A DNA stretch of 64,000 bases, from contig MKVR01000002.1 in the NCBI GenBank assembly GCA_001899235.1, forward strand, positions 1-64,000, in the 5' to 3' direction. This DNA comes from Nitrosospira sp. 56-18. GTDB taxonomy: Bacteria; Pseudomonadota; Gammaproteobacteria; Burkholderiales; Nitrosomonadaceae. This document shows, one piece after another, positions 8,222 to 17,441 of the stretch; positions within the stretch are counted from its first letter, which is position 1, and every line of letters starts with the position of its first letter. The notes under the pieces are model-generated. The model searched no databases. It was not told where the DNA came from and saw only the letters and a list, made by a program, of their open reading frames with translations. Both the position numbers and the translations under genes were made by a program.

Positions 8222-8240
8222 AGTAGCAAAGCTTACTACC
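8222..8240. promoter_or_regulatory. imperfect palindrome upstream of the ParD-like gene
   Basis: GTAG-CA-AAGCTT-A-CTAC lies about 26 bases upstream of the antitoxin ATG. Toxin-antitoxin operons are normally autorepressed at such repeats, so this is a plausible operator. It resembles the palindrome at 9116-9131. Confidence 0.35.
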
Positions 8241-8455
8241 AATCACGGATTAAGGAAATGTTTTATCGATGAAGGCATGGCCACCGCCGAGAGAAGTACT
8301 TGGTAACAAGTCATTTGACATATATTTGGCTGTTACCGTTTTTCCATCTGGCGGGAGATATTGCGTGTTACATAGCGCGCATTAAGCCATTTTTCCCATA
8401 GAAGCCCAAACTAGGCATGTTCTGGCGATAATGGCGTGTCGTCATGCGCGGCGTT

Positions 8456-8785
8456 TTAAACATGCGCATGATGCTCAGATTCAACGGATAATCGTAACCC
8501 GACTGTCTTGAGAACCGCCAGCAGCGTTTTGAGAGTGGGGTTGCCTTTTGGTGATAACGCACGATACAGAGATTCTCGGCTGAGGCCTGCTTCGGCGGCA
8601 ACGACCGCAAGCCCGCCATAGGCTTCAGCCACGGTGCGAAGCGCCAACAGGCCCGCAGCACGGTCGTCGGGATTATCGAGCGATTCCATTGCTGCCTTCA
8701 AATATTCGACTGCCAATTCGCGATCAGCGCTCAGTTCGGCGATTTCTCGTTCGTGGTGCGAGACGACACCTTTCAATTTGCTCAT
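8456..8785 (-). CDS. HTH antitoxin (COG3636-type addiction module antidote)
   Basis: 109 residues. The C-terminal half is an XRE-like helix-turn-helix: LAVVAAEAGLSRESLYRAL, then NPTLKTLLAVLKTVGLRLSV, typical of the antidote partnering Gp49/HigB-like toxins. The ATG at 8785 overlaps the toxin TGA (ATGA). This toxin-first gene order is normal for HigBA-type modules. The longer open frame starting upstream is only toxin-gene sequence read in another frame. The gene appears intact, and the antitoxin probably also represses the operon. Confidence 0.85.
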   Translation of the reverse strand: MSKLKGVVSHHEREIAELSADRELAVEYLKAAMESLDNPDDRAAGLLALRTVAEAYGGLAVVAAEAGLSRESLYRALSPKGNPTLKTLLAVLKTVGLRLSVESEHHAHV

Positions 8786-9105
8786 GCTTGCCTCCATTTC
8801 CATTCCATCCAAAGTGCCTTGGCCTGCTTGATATCTGCCGGCTGCGAACGCTTGTCGCCACCGCAAAGCAGGATAACAACCGATTTTCCATGCCTTCCAA
8901 AGTACACACGGTATCCAGCGCCGACATGAATACGCAACTCTGTTACCCCTTCGCCAACCGGTTCGCAGTCTCCGAAGTTGCCGGTTTGTATCTGGCGCAA
9001 ACGAATTCGGATACGCGCCTGGGCGACCTTATCGCGCAGAGTATTGAGCCATTCAGTAAAAGGTTCGCGCCCATCGCCACGCTGATATCGGAGAAGTTCT
9101 ATCAT
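8782..9105 (-). CDS. HigB/Gp49-like RelE-superfamily toxin
   Basis: 107 residues with the features of phage-derived Gp49-like toxins: EPFTEWLNTLRDKVAQARI, GNFGDCEPVGEGVTELRIH, GYRVYFGRHG and VILLCGGDKRSQPADIKQA. These proteins are ribosome-dependent mRNA interferases. No strong Shine-Dalgarno precedes the ATG at 9105; a palindrome at 9116-9131 sits just upstream, where a promoter would be. Paired with the antitoxin at 8456-8785. Both frames are intact. Confidence 0.87.
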   Translation of the reverse strand: MIELLRYQRGDGREPFTEWLNTLRDKVAQARIRIRLRQIQTGNFGDCEPVGEGVTELRIHVGAGYRVYFGRHGKSVVILLCGGDKRSQPADIKQAKALWMEWKWRQA

Positions 9106-9115
9106 ATACCATATT

Positions 9116-9131
9116 GTAGCTTAAAAGCTAC
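9116..9131. promoter_or_regulatory. palindromic operator of the HigBA-like module
   Basis: GTAGCTT-AA-AAGCTAC is a perfect inverted repeat (7-base arms) ending 10 bases before the toxin start codon. It probably binds the antitoxin. It shares GTAG/AAGCT/CTAC elements with the site upstream of the decayed ParD-like gene. Confidence 0.5.
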
Positions 9132-9400
9132 TATGTCGTTTTCGAAAGACAACAACACGGAATATCAGGAATCGGCTGCACCCATCGCATGCAGTGCGGC
9201 GTATAGGATGGTTTTACCAACCTTGAGGCGTGCTGCAGCCTCGCGAACGTTCAATCCGTATGAATAACACCCCGACTTCGCCACATGCTCAGCGGTGATT
9301 CCGTATCTGGTCAGATCGGAAAGATATGTGGTCAGTAGTATCCGGAGATTTAGTTAAATAAATAAGATAATCCCCCGGCTATGCTGCAAAATTACTTTAT

Positions 9401-9847
9401 TTATTTACGATTCAACACGTTATCTGCTTGTCGAAGTGGATTTAAAATCTCGATCCCGGGAAAATCCTTCTCGTTGTCCGTCACGACGATGCAATCGTTA
9501 GCTTCGGCGACCGCTGCGATGATGGTATCGAAGCCGCTGCGAGGTTTTTTTATGGCATTACCATCAGTCATGAGCCGAGCCCAGACAAGGCTGGCCTTCT
9601 CATCGAATGGCAGCACACGGCCCGCGAAGAGCGCCTGGGGGCCTTCCGGTCCTGAGAACCAGGCCTCAAGCTGATCACGCCGCCTGCCAGCCGGTTTTTC
9701 CAGTATGCCCCGCCGAATTTCCGCGATGGTCAGCGAAGCAATAAAGAGATCCTGATCGATCTGCTCGGCCATCCAGGCGACCAGGGATTCGGACGGGACC
9801 GGTTTCGTGATGTTGCTGATGATGTTGGTATCGAGGAGAAAGCGCAT
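9401..9847 (-). CDS. vapC: VapC-type PIN-domain toxin
   Basis: 148 residues with the complete PIN-domain acidic set: D in FLLDTNIIS, E in SLTIAEIRRG, D in SGFDTIIAAVA and D in IVVTDNEKDF. VapC proteins are magnesium-dependent endoribonucleases. The length is normal. The ATG at 9847 coincides with the end of the upstream antitoxin gene, so translation is probably coupled. Intact. Confidence 0.92.
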   Translation of the reverse strand: MRFLLDTNIISNITKPVPSESLVAWMAEQIDQDLFIASLTIAEIRRGILEKPAGRRRDQLEAWFSGPEGPQALFAGRVLPFDEKASLVWARLMTDGNAIKKPRSGFDTIIAAVAEANDCIVVTDNEKDFPGIEILNPLRQADNVLNRK

Positions 9848-10146
9848 TAGAATTCGACATTGCGCCCTGCTTCCCGGGGACGGGTGAAACCGGAATCGAC
9901 GCCCACGAGCGGAGAACGACGCAGCGCGGCGAGAATGCCCCCCTTTTTTGGTAGCTCGCCCGCCAGCGTCTGGCTGACAACGGCGCGAAGATGCGCAGCT
10001 TCCAGGCCTTCCTCCGCCAGGCGGCGCGCAAGGGAGCGGATAAGGTCTCGATCGGCATCGAGGCCCAGCACTTCAAAGCGCGCCATGCCTTGTTTGCCGA
10101 GGCGCGCGCGATAGTTCTGGATAGCGCGTTTCTGTGAATTGCTCAT
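9847..10146 (-). CDS. antitoxin partner of the VapC toxin
   Basis: 99 residues from the ATG at 10146, preceded by GGAGG five bases upstream; a GTG two codons earlier is less likely. The protein (KRAIQNYRARLGKQGMARFEV, cut here to the family-like core ARLGKQGMARFEVLG, then DLIRSLARRLAEEG) resembles small antitoxins found next to PIN toxins. The C-terminus (TRPREAGRNVEF) is the usual type of toxin-binding tail. I do not recognise the exact subfamily, so no gene symbol is given. Confidence 0.8.
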   Translation of the reverse strand: MSNSQKRAIQNYRARLGKQGMARFEVLGLDADRDLIRSLARRLAEEGLEAAHLRAVVSQTLAGELPKKGGILAALRRSPLVGVDSGFTRPREAGRNVEF

Positions 10147-10161
10147 CGCCACCTCCGATAT

Positions 10162-10185
10162 ATTTCCAGTAATATAGCAGGAAAT
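10162..10185. promoter_or_regulatory. inverted repeat upstream of the VapC antitoxin gene
   Basis: ATTTCC and GGAAAT separated by 12 AT-rich bases, starting 16 bases upstream of the antitoxin ATG and overlapping TATA-like sequence. This is a likely autoregulatory operator. Confidence 0.4.
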
Positions 10186-10296
10186 CCAGAGGGTGTGACA
10201 AGGAACGCTGCGAGCCCCCGTCTGCCTTATCCGCGAGAAGGGCTCAAGCTATGGAGAGGCATTAGACACAAGGCCAGCCGGCGGTGCTGGCGTGGA

Positions 10297-11232
10297 TCAT
10301 TTGATAAAATCGAACAGCGACAGCCCCTGCGTTTTCAGAAAGGCCTGTTGTGTCGCCTGCAAGTAGGTCTGCTGCTGCGTCAGGTCGCTGATGGCCTTGG
10401 CATAATCCACGTCCTGCAGCGAGGAAAGCTGCTGCTTGTACTGGAGGCCCAGGTCGTCTCCGGTATTGTTCAGCGTCTCCACTTCGTTCATCCTGTTGCC
10501 AACCCCGGAGCGAACGCGCAGCACGCTGTCCAGCGAGTTCGATAGATTGGTTTGCGCAGAATTCAGGCCATTGGCGAGCGCGGTCTTGTCGGCCGGGGTG
10601 GCGACCGGGGCCTCGAGCACGTCGATCATGTCCGACAGTGTCTTGAAGAGGCTCTGGTACCCACCTCCGGCAGCGGGTATGCGCTCGAATACTTCGCGCC
10701 CCGATTCGTTCACGGCAAGCTGCCGCGAGTCGCTGGCCTGCACCAGCCGCTGGCCATCATCGCCAAAATACTGCACGCCGCTGCCCATATCCGCGAACGG
10801 TTTGGTCGATCCCTGGAAGCCGGAAAACAGATATTGTCCGTTGGCGTCCGTGCGGTTGGCGAGACTCATCAGTTCGTCCAGATTGCCCCGCAATTGAATG
10901 GCGATGGCGGCCCGCCCGCTATCGCTGAGCGTGCCATTGCCGGCGTAAACCGCGAGTTCCTGCGCATTCTGGATCACCTGCGTCACGTTTCCCAATGTTC
11001 CTTCCAGCGCGCTCAGGCTGGTCGCCGCACTCTGCCGATTGGCCGCGTATTGCGTGTTGGCGGCGTCCGCCTGGGATACCTTCAACGCCTGCACATATGA
11101 TGAGGGATTTTCCGCGGGAGTGAGAATGCGCTTTCCACTGCTGATCTGCTCCAGGTTTTTCACCTGCGCGGCTTGCTGTCGGTTGAGGGCGGCAAGACTG
11201 AGTTCGAAGCTGGTATTACTGCTGACACGCAT
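10297..11232 (-). CDS. flgL: flagellar hook-filament junction protein FlgL (HAP3)
   Basis: 311 residues, the usual FlgL length. The N-terminal flagellin-like helix (MRVSSNTSFELSLAALNRQQ, then QISSGKRILTPAENPSS) and the C-terminal helix (QQQTYLQATQQAFLKTQGLS) are the coiled-coil ends that flagellin-family proteins use to pack in the junction. It caps the hook together with FlgK before filament growth. Last gene of the minus-strand flg block, 75 bases after flgK. Confidence 0.96.
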   Translation of the reverse strand: MRVSSNTSFELSLAALNRQQAAQVKNLEQISSGKRILTPAENPSSYVQALKVSQADAANTQYAANRQSAATSLSALEGTLGNVTQVIQNAQELAVYAGNGTLSDSGRAAIAIQLRGNLDELMSLANRTDANGQYLFSGFQGSTKPFADMGSGVQYFGDDGQRLVQASDSRQLAVNESGREVFERIPAAGGGYQSLFKTLSDMIDVLEAPVATPADKTALANGLNSAQTNLSNSLDSVLRVRSGVGNRMNEVETLNNTGDDLGLQYKQQLSSLQDVDYAKAISDLTQQQTYLQATQQAFLKTQGLSLFDFIK

Positions 11233-11307
11233 GATCTTTCCTCTCGCTAATCTCGGTAAACCGAGTAAGCAGCCGCATCAAACGCCCGTTCCTGAATCCT
11301 GGGCCCG

Positions 11308-13218
11308 TCACCTTCCCAGGCTCAGCAAGGTATCGAACATCAGGTTGGCTGTCTGTATCACCTTGCTCGCGGCCTGGTACGCCTGCTGGTAGCGCAGCAG
11401 GTTGGCCGCCTCTTCGTCCAGGTTCACGCCCGACTCGGATTGCTGGTAAGCCTGGGTCTGGCTTACCAGGTTGGTCTGGGCCGCGCTGGTCACCTCCAGT
11501 TCGCGGGTCTTGCTTCCCATCTGGCTGATTATCTGTCCAAAGGCGTTCTGGTAATTCGCAGTGCCGCCCGCCAGGATATTCTGGCCCGGTAGCGCTCCCA
11601 GGAGCAGCGCGTTGCGGTTATCCCCCACGCCGTTGGTGTTGGGTTCTATGGTAAAGGTATCGCCGGGCTTCGGCTGACCGGTGATCTGCACGGTCCAGCC
11701 GTTGTAGCTGATCGATCCGCCTGGCGTGAATGAAACGCCCGCAGGGTTCCCGGTACCGGTTCCGCTTACGTCGAAAGTATTCGTTCCAGTGAAGGTCAGC
11801 GTTACGGGCTGCCGCAGGTTGGGATCTGGCGGCGCCGGGAGATTGACCACGCCGGTGCTGATGAGTCCCGTGCCAGTGTTGGCGAGCGGCGCGCCAGTGC
11901 GAATCGGCGCGGCTGCCGCGATCAGGCTGGGATCCTGTATGGCGACCTTGATTTGTCCTGCCCCATTGCGCGTGGGTTGTATCAGGAATTGGTCTCCGGC
12001 GGCCATCGTGCCGGAAGCCAGTGTCAGGCTGACGCCATCCATGGTTTGCGGAAACGTGGCGAACGTCTGCGCGGTCCCGTCATCCAGCCGCGTGAGCGTG
12101 TAATTCGCTCCATCGTAACGCAGGGAATAGTCGCTGGCGGTAAGGCTGTTGAACCCGGTAATATCCGCCGCAATGGTGGCGTTGCCCGTATTTTTTATGG
12201 AGGGAGCCACGGCCGGGCTGGGCACGGTGAAAAAGTCGCCACCCAGGTTGCCCTGCATATCCTGCCCAAGCTGATGCTGCTGGTTGAAGGTCCCCGCCAG
12301 GCCGATGGCGAGCCTTCCCAGCCCGTTGCGCACGGCGTCCAGCGATTCGCTGCGAAATTGCAGCATGCCGCCCAGTCTGCCGCCATCCAAGCTGGATTCC
12401 TTGATGGCAGCCGTATTGCCGCCGGAAACGTGCGCCACCTCAAGGCGGCTGGCGTCATCAGGCGAAGCAACTGCCGCGAGCTGGAATACCTGGGTGCCTA
12501 CCACCAGCGACTGCCCGTCGCCAATGAAGATATTGTATGAGCCATCATTCTGCACCACGACGTTGGCGCGGATCTCCTGGTTGAGCTGGTTCACCAGCTC
12601 ATCGCGCTGGTCGCGAAGATCGTTGGCAGGCTGGCCGCGCGCCGCATTCTCCGATTTGGCGATGGTCTCGTTCAGCTTGCCGATCTGTGCCGCATAAGTG
12701 TTTATCAGCGAAACGCTGTTCTTTATCTGCGCGTTTACATCGTCCTGGATTTCATTCAGGCGGCTGTCGAGCGACTGGAAGCGCCGCACCAGCACTTCCC
12801 CGCTGGACAGCATGGACTGGCGCGAACTGAGATCGGAAGGATTGGTGGCGACATCCTGGGCGCCATTGAAAAGACTCTGGAGCGCGGGCGACAGGCCAAG
12901 GTTGCCGTTAGGGTCCGCCAGCAGGTTATTGATCTGCTGCATCTGCGCGTAATAGGTATCAAGCTGGCTCGACTCGGTCTTTGCCTGCGTGAGCTGGTTG
13001 GAGAGAAACTGGTTGTAGGCGCGGCTTACGGTGTCGACCCTGACCCCCTGGCCGTAGAATCCCGTGCCGGTTGCCTGCGCCGGATTGGTGGATTGAACGA
13101 TGGTTTGCCGGGTATATCCAGGCGTGGCGGCATTGGCGACATTATGGCCTGCGACCAGCAGCCCCTGCTGCGCGGCAGCCAGGGCGCTGAGCCCGATGCC
13201 GAAGATGCTGTTACCCAT
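11308..13218 (-). CDS. flgK: flagellar hook-associated protein FlgK (HAP1)
   Basis: 636 residues from MGNSIFGIGLSALAAAQQG. The N-terminal rod/hook-type motif (HNVANAATPGYTRQ) and the C-terminal motif (EEAANLLRYQQAYQAASK) are the conserved ends that form the axial coiled coil, with a long variable middle. It is the first junction protein between hook and filament and is exported by the flagellar type III apparatus. The open frame extends seven codons further upstream, but the ATG at 13218 fits the family start. Confidence 0.97.
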   Translation of the reverse strand: MGNSIFGIGLSALAAAQQGLLVAGHNVANAATPGYTRQTIVQSTNPAQATGTGFYGQGVRVDTVSRAYNQFLSNQLTQAKTESSQLDTYYAQMQQINNLLADPNGNLGLSPALQSLFNGAQDVATNPSDLSSRQSMLSSGEVLVRRFQSLDSRLNEIQDDVNAQIKNSVSLINTYAAQIGKLNETIAKSENAARGQPANDLRDQRDELVNQLNQEIRANVVVQNDGSYNIFIGDGQSLVVGTQVFQLAAVASPDDASRLEVAHVSGGNTAAIKESSLDGGRLGGMLQFRSESLDAVRNGLGRLAIGLAGTFNQQHQLGQDMQGNLGGDFFTVPSPAVAPSIKNTGNATIAADITGFNSLTASDYSLRYDGANYTLTRLDDGTAQTFATFPQTMDGVSLTLASGTMAAGDQFLIQPTRNGAGQIKVAIQDPSLIAAAAPIRTGAPLANTGTGLISTGVVNLPAPPDPNLRQPVTLTFTGTNTFDVSGTGTGNPAGVSFTPGGSISYNGWTVQITGQPKPGDTFTIEPNTNGVGDNRNALLLGALPGQNILAGGTANYQNAFGQIISQMGSKTRELEVTSAAQTNLVSQTQAYQQSESGVNLDEEAANLLRYQQAYQAASKVIQTANLMFDTLLSLGR

Positions 13219-13380
13219 GCGGTCCTCCATCCCTGCCAAACATGCCGATGCATCTCTCCAGATGCATGCCGATCATCCTTACCGCACTCATATTCGTTCT
13301 TACGGCAGTGCCGGAAAAATATTTAGCTTTCCCGGGCGGCAGGTGCATTTTCATCGTGCCATCGTTCAAAATAATAGGTA

Positions 13381-14346
13381 TCAGGACCAAGGCGTGGTCT
13401 TGATGATGCGGCTCAGCTTGTCGGCATAATTCGGGTCGGTTGCATAGCCCGCGCGTTGCAGGCCATGGGCGAACCCGTCGGCATCCAGCCCCCGCGCCGC
13501 CTGATCCATGATTCCCGCATAGCGCGGGTTGCTGCGCAACAGGTTGGCATAATCGCGGAAAGCGTCGGCATAGGAATCATATGCCCGGAATTTCTCCACG
13601 CTCTTCTGTGCTACGCCGTTGACATACTCGGTGGTAACTGCCTCCACTACCGCCCCTTTCCAGTTGGCGCCCGCCTTCACGCCGAACAGGTTATGGCTGG
13701 GGGTGCCGTCAGCCGCGCGGATCTCTCGCCTTCCCCACCCTGTCTCCAGGGCCGCCTGGCCCAGCATGAACTGCGCCGGTATCCCTGTTATCTGGCTGGC
13801 TGCCTGGGCATGGGGCATCAAGCGGGCCTGAAATTCAGCGGGCTGGTCTTGCAGATGGGATTGCGGGGATGTCCACTGCGGCCGCAGCGATTGCTGCAAC
13901 GCCTGTGGAGCCTGGGTTCCCTGCAAATCCTGTGTAGCTGGAGCTTGCAACGGCTGCGGCGCCGCTCCCGCCGGGGATGGCGCGGAAATGTCCCGGGCGC
14001 CAGCCTGGGCGGCCTGCGCGGATATGTCCGCAGCTTCCGCGGACATGCCGCGGCTCAACTGCTGCACCATCATGTCGGCGAGCCCCACTCCCCTGGCGGC
14101 CATGCTCTGCGCGAGTTGCTGGTCCAGCATGGAAACGTATAGCCGGCTCTGGTCGTTATCCATCAGGCTGTCCTGCGGGGTGGCTTCGCGCATGCTCTTG
14201 AGCATCATGTTCATGAACAGCGCTTCGAATTGCCGGGCTGCGGCCTCAAGCCCGGCCTTGTCGGTTTTTCTTGCCTGCAGACGCAGCCCGTCTACCGCCT
14301 GGACATCGAGGGCAAGCTTGCCGGAAAGATCGGCGGATAGCGCCAT
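13381..14346 (-). CDS. flgJ: bifunctional rod-assembly protein / muramidase FlgJ
   Basis: 321 residues with both FlgJ parts. Residues about 25-110 are the rod-binding domain (ARQFEALFMNMMLKSMREAT, then SRLYVSMLDQQLAQ). After a Pro/Gln/Ala-rich linker, the C-terminal 150 residues are a glucosaminidase domain (FMLGQAALETGWGRREI, then NLFGVKAG and FRAYDSYADAFRDYANLL) with the catalytic Glu in ALETGWG. It opens the peptidoglycan locally for the growing rod. The start overlaps the flgI stop (ATGA). Confidence 0.96.
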   Translation of the reverse strand: MALSADLSGKLALDVQAVDGLRLQARKTDKAGLEAAARQFEALFMNMMLKSMREATPQDSLMDNDQSRLYVSMLDQQLAQSMAARGVGLADMMVQQLSRGMSAEAADISAQAAQAGARDISAPSPAGAAPQPLQAPATQDLQGTQAPQALQQSLRPQWTSPQSHLQDQPAEFQARLMPHAQAASQITGIPAQFMLGQAALETGWGRREIRAADGTPSHNLFGVKAGANWKGAVVEAVTTEYVNGVAQKSVEKFRAYDSYADAFRDYANLLRSNPRYAGIMDQAARGLDADGFAHGLQRAGYATDPNYADKLSRIIKTTPWS

Positions 14347-15494
14347 CAGATGATCTCCAGGTCAGCGCGCAACGCTCCCGCCGATTTCATCGCCTGCAGG
14401 ATTGCCAGCAGATCCTGCGGAGTGGCGCCAATCGCATTGAGCGCCTTGACCACCTCGGTCAGCGAGGCGCCCTCCACCATGGTGAGCATGCCGGATTCCT
14501 GTTTGATCTCTATGGTGGAGCGCTGCGCCTGCACCGTCTGACCACTGGAGAATGGGCCGGGCTGGCTGATGACAGGCTCGGTACTGATCACGACCGAAAG
14601 ATTGCCATGGGCAACGGCGCAAGCTTCCACTGTCGCCGCCTGGTTCATGACCACGGAACCGGTGCGGCTGTTGACGATCACCTTGGCATAAGTCTGGGCC
14701 GGTATGACGTTCATGCTTTCCACCTCGGCAATGAATGCCACACGCTGGTCGCTTCCTTGGGGAGTGCGCACCTGTATGGTGCGGCCGTCGAGCGCCGCGG
14801 CGGTGCTGGCGCCGAAGCGCTCGTTGATCGCATCCACGATGCGCTTGGTCGTGGAGAAGTCGGTGTTGATGAGATCGAGGCGGATGGTGTCATCCTCTCC
14901 CAGCGCGACCGGTACCGCGCGCTCGACTGTCGCGCCGCCGGTGATGCGCCCGACGCTCAGGTGATTGACCTGGACCTGGCTGCCGCTGGCTGCGGCGCCA
15001 AAGCCCCCGACCAGCAGGTTGCCCTGGGCCATGCCGTAAACCACCCCATCCGCGCCCTTGAGCGGGGTCATGAGCAGCGTTCCGCCGCGCAGGCTGCGTG
15101 CGTTGCCCATGCTGGAGACGGTTACATCGATGACCTGGCCGGGCTGAGCAAAAGAAGGCAGCATGGCCGTGACCATCACCGCCGCCACGTTTCTCAACCG
15201 CAGGTTGGTGCCGGGAGGGAGATTGATCCCCATCTGCATCAGCATGCTCGTTATGGTCTGCACCGTGAATGGCGTCTGGCTGGTCTGGTCGCCGGTGCCA
15301 TCCAGGCCCACCACCAGACCATACCCGATGAGCTGGTTGGGCCGGACCCCCTGCACCGAGGCGAGATCCTTGATGCGCTCAGCCTGGGCCTGCATGGGCA
15401 TGACGGCCCAGCAGGCAAGCCAGGTCAGCGAAAGAATCAACCGGATGGGCTTGGGGAAGCGGCGATGCATTGCGATATATTGCATGGGTTGCAT
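14346..15494 (-). CDS. flgI: flagellar P-ring protein FlgI
   Basis: 382 residues. A signal peptide ([20 protein letters not shown]) leads into the family start [20 protein letters not shown] and [13 protein letters not shown]. Methionines at codons 4 and 9 are alternative starts. The P ring forms the periplasmic bushing around the rod. It is 9 bases downstream of flgH and overlaps flgJ by ATGA, so the three genes are one transcriptional unit. Confidence 0.96.
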   Translation of the reverse strand: MQPMQYIAMHRRFPKPIRLILSLTWLACWAVMPMQAQAERIKDLASVQGVRPNQLIGYGLVVGLDGTGDQTSQTPFTVQTITSMLMQMGINLPPGTNLRLRNVAAVMVTAMLPSFAQPGQVIDVTVSSMGNARSLRGGTLLMTPLKGADGVVYGMAQGNLLVGGFGAAASGSQVQVNHLSVGRITGGATVERAVPVALGEDDTIRLDLINTDFSTTKRIVDAINERFGASTAAALDGRTIQVRTPQGSDQRVAFIAEVESMNVIPAQTYAKVIVNSRTGSVVMNQAATVEACAVAHGNLSVVISTEPVISQPGPFSSGQTVQAQRSTIEIKQESGMLTMVEGASLTEVVKALNAIGATPQDLLAILQAMKSAGALRADLEII

Positions 15495-15503
15495 GCTTAC
15501 CTC

Positions 15504-16265
15504 TCAAAATGGAGAGACAGTCAGGAAAAACCGCGAAAGCCAGCCCATCGTCTGGGCCTCGTCGATATAGCCATTGGCCTTGTATTCGATTTTCGCATCC
15601 GCCACCTGCACCGAGGACACGGTGTTATTGATGACGGATTCAGGCCGCACCACACCGGAAAAGCGAATGTATTCGGTGCCCTGGGTCATGGCGATCTGCT
15701 TCTCCCCGCTGACCAGCAGGTTGCGGTTAGGCAGCACTTTCAGCACCGTGACAGTGATAGTGCCCGTGAAATTGTTGTTGGAGGCGGCCTGGCCATTCCC
15801 GTCATACTTGTTGTCGGAAGAAGCACCGAGTTCCACCTTCTTGGTGATGGGCACGCCGAATACGATGGGCGGAACGCCGAAATTGAGGGAACCGTTCTTA
15901 CTGACACTGCTGTTCGACTGCTTGCGTGCATTGTTTTGCTCGTTGAGCACAATGATCAGGATGTCTCCCACCATGCGCGCCCGCCTGTCTTCGAATAATG
16001 GCCGGTCGTGCGTTCCCGCCTGGAAGATGGCGCCATTGCTGGGCGCCGGTTCCGGCTGCGGGGTAACCGTGGTCAGGGGATGTTGTACGATAGCGGGCGG
16101 TGCCGGCAGGGTCACGCAGCCGGAAAGAGCTGTCAGCACGACGATGCCGGAGAATGCCGTTTTCAATGTCCGGGTGCACCGTGCGGATAGGCCGTACAGG
16201 CCAGACCTGCCGCCCCCGCCGCCCTTGCCGTTTCCGTTGCCGGAGATGAGCGTGTTCCCGTTCAT
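15504..16265 (-). CDS. flgH: flagellar L-ring lipoprotein FlgH
   Basis: 253 residues. A lipobox (LTALSGC) gives a lipoprotein attached to the outer membrane after an unusually long N-terminus (about 50 residues, with a glycine-rich stretch GNGNGKGGGGGRSG). The FlgH body follows: SLFEDxRA-like PLFEDRRARMVGDIL, VLNEQNNARK and SGEKQIAMTQGTEYIRFSG. It forms the outer-membrane ring of the basal body. The start at 16265 has GGAGAAGCC in front. A shorter start is possible inside the long leader, but I see no better ribosome-binding site. Confidence 0.95.
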   Translation of the reverse strand: MNGNTLISGNGNGKGGGGGRSGLYGLSARCTRTLKTAFSGIVVLTALSGCVTLPAPPAIVQHPLTTVTPQPEPAPSNGAIFQAGTHDRPLFEDRRARMVGDILIIVLNEQNNARKQSNSSVSKNGSLNFGVPPIVFGVPITKKVELGASSDNKYDGNGQAASNNNFTGTITVTVLKVLPNRNLLVSGEKQIAMTQGTEYIRFSGVVRPESVINNTVSSVQVADAKIEYKANGYIDEAQTMGWLSRFFLTVSPF

Positions 16266-16309
16266 TGGCTTCTCCTTTTTCCTGCGTCCTTGTATCGCTG
16301 GGCGATCCG

Positions 16310-17092
16310 TTACATTTGAGAAAGTTTCTGAAGCATCTGGTCCGAGGTCTGCACTGCCTTGCTGTTGATTTCGTAGGCGCGCTGCGTCTGGATCATGTTG
16401 ACCAGCTCTTCCACCACGTTTACATTGGATGTCTCCACGTAACCCTGGTTGAGTATGCCGGCTCCATCGATGCCGGGCGTATTGATATTGGGCGGTCCGC
16501 TGGAGAAAGTTTCCACGTAGAGGTTTTCTCCCACCGCCTGCAATCCCACGGGGTTGATGAAAGTGGCGAGCTGCAGCGAACCCACCTCCACCGGCGCGCT
16601 GGAACCGGGCTGGGTAACGGAAACCGTGCCATCCCGCCCAACGGTGATGCTGAGCGCATTGACCGGGATGGTGATGTTGGGATGCACCTGGTACCCGCTG
16701 GATGTCACCAGTTGACCCTGGAAGTCGGACTGGAACGAACCGTCCCGGGTGTAGGCAGTGGTTCCGTCCGGCATCATCACCTGGAAAAACCCCTGGCCCT
16801 GGATGGCGACATCCTTGGAGTTGCCGGTTTGCTGCAGATTTCCCTGGGTGAACACCCGCTCGGTCGCCACGGGCCGCACACCGGTGCCGACCTGGAGGCC
16901 CGAAGGCAACTGCGTCTGCTGCGATGACTGGGCGCCGGGCTGGCGCAGGGTCTGGTACAGCAAATCCTCGAACACGGCGCGGGAACGCTTGAAGCCATTG
17001 GTGCTGACGTTGGCCAGATTATTGGCGATCACGTCCATCTGGGTCTGCTGCGCATCCAGGCCGGTTTTCGAAATCCAAAGCGAGCGAATCAT
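16310..17092 (-). CDS. flgG: flagellar distal rod protein FlgG
   Basis: 260 residues, the standard length. N-terminal rod motif [20 protein letters not shown] and C-terminal motif [20 protein letters not shown], with the FlgE/F/G beta domain in between. It forms the distal rod passing through the P and L rings. The spacing to flgF upstream is 349 bases and includes a tandem repeat, so flgG may have its own promoter. Confidence 0.97.
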   Translation of the reverse strand: MIRSLWISKTGLDAQQTQMDVIANNLANVSTNGFKRSRAVFEDLLYQTLRQPGAQSSQQTQLPSGLQVGTGVRPVATERVFTQGNLQQTGNSKDVAIQGQGFFQVMMPDGTTAYTRDGSFQSDFQGQLVTSSGYQVHPNITIPVNALSITVGRDGTVSVTQPGSSAPVEVGSLQLATFINPVGLQAVGENLYVETFSSGPPNINTPGIDGAGILNQGYVETSNVNVVEELVNMIQTQRAYEINSKAVQTSDQMLQKLSQM

Positions 17093-17316
17093 GCGAATCT
17101 CCTGAGAGGGAATCCATATCGGGCGAGGCCGGGCGCCGGCATGCAGACACAGGCGAAATACCCATACTGCATTGTTTGCCGCATCATCTTCTGCATCATC
17201 TCCTGTCTCCTGCTGGCTGTCTGGACCGGTTCATGCCGGCCGCCACGTTTCCGTCATCTTATTGCAGCAATGCCGGAATCAGCGCCGGGAAAAGAGGGAT
17301 GATTGCCTGCCTGTTT

Positions 17317-17383
17317 ACGGGATTGACGGGATTGACGGGATGACGGGATGACGGGATGACGGGTTTGATGGGTTTGATGGGTC
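17317..17383. repeat. tandem short repeats in the flgF-flgG gap
   Basis: Within the 349-base gap (17093-17441) a run of short direct repeats reads as two GGGATTGAC units, three GGGATGAC units and two GGGTTTGAT units. The change between 8- and 9-base units suggests slippage. The rest of the gap has no gene; a second low-complexity patch (ATCATCTTCTGCATCATCTC) lies near 17180-17205. Confidence 0.8.
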
Positions 17384-17441
17384 CAATGACTTCAGCTTGC
17401 CCCTGGCCGGGCAGGCCGGCATGGACCCGCGCATGCCAGGG

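Noticed and set aside
9165-9332. Minus-strand reading with LTRYGITAEHVAKSG and NVREAAARLKVGKT, resembling a small helix-turn-helix segment
   Set aside because: No start codon with a ribosome-binding site and only about 50 codons; possible recombinase-type HTH remnant, but too short to support a gene call.
13245-13264. Hairpin ATGCATCT-CTCC-AGATGCAT upstream of flgK
   Set aside because: Short, no T-run and no matching element elsewhere; could be a regulatory site, but nothing supports that.
16200-16230. CRISPR-like or coding repeat in the Gly-rich start of flgH
   Set aside because: It is simple glycine-codon low complexity, not spaced repeats; no CRISPR array was seen anywhere in the window.
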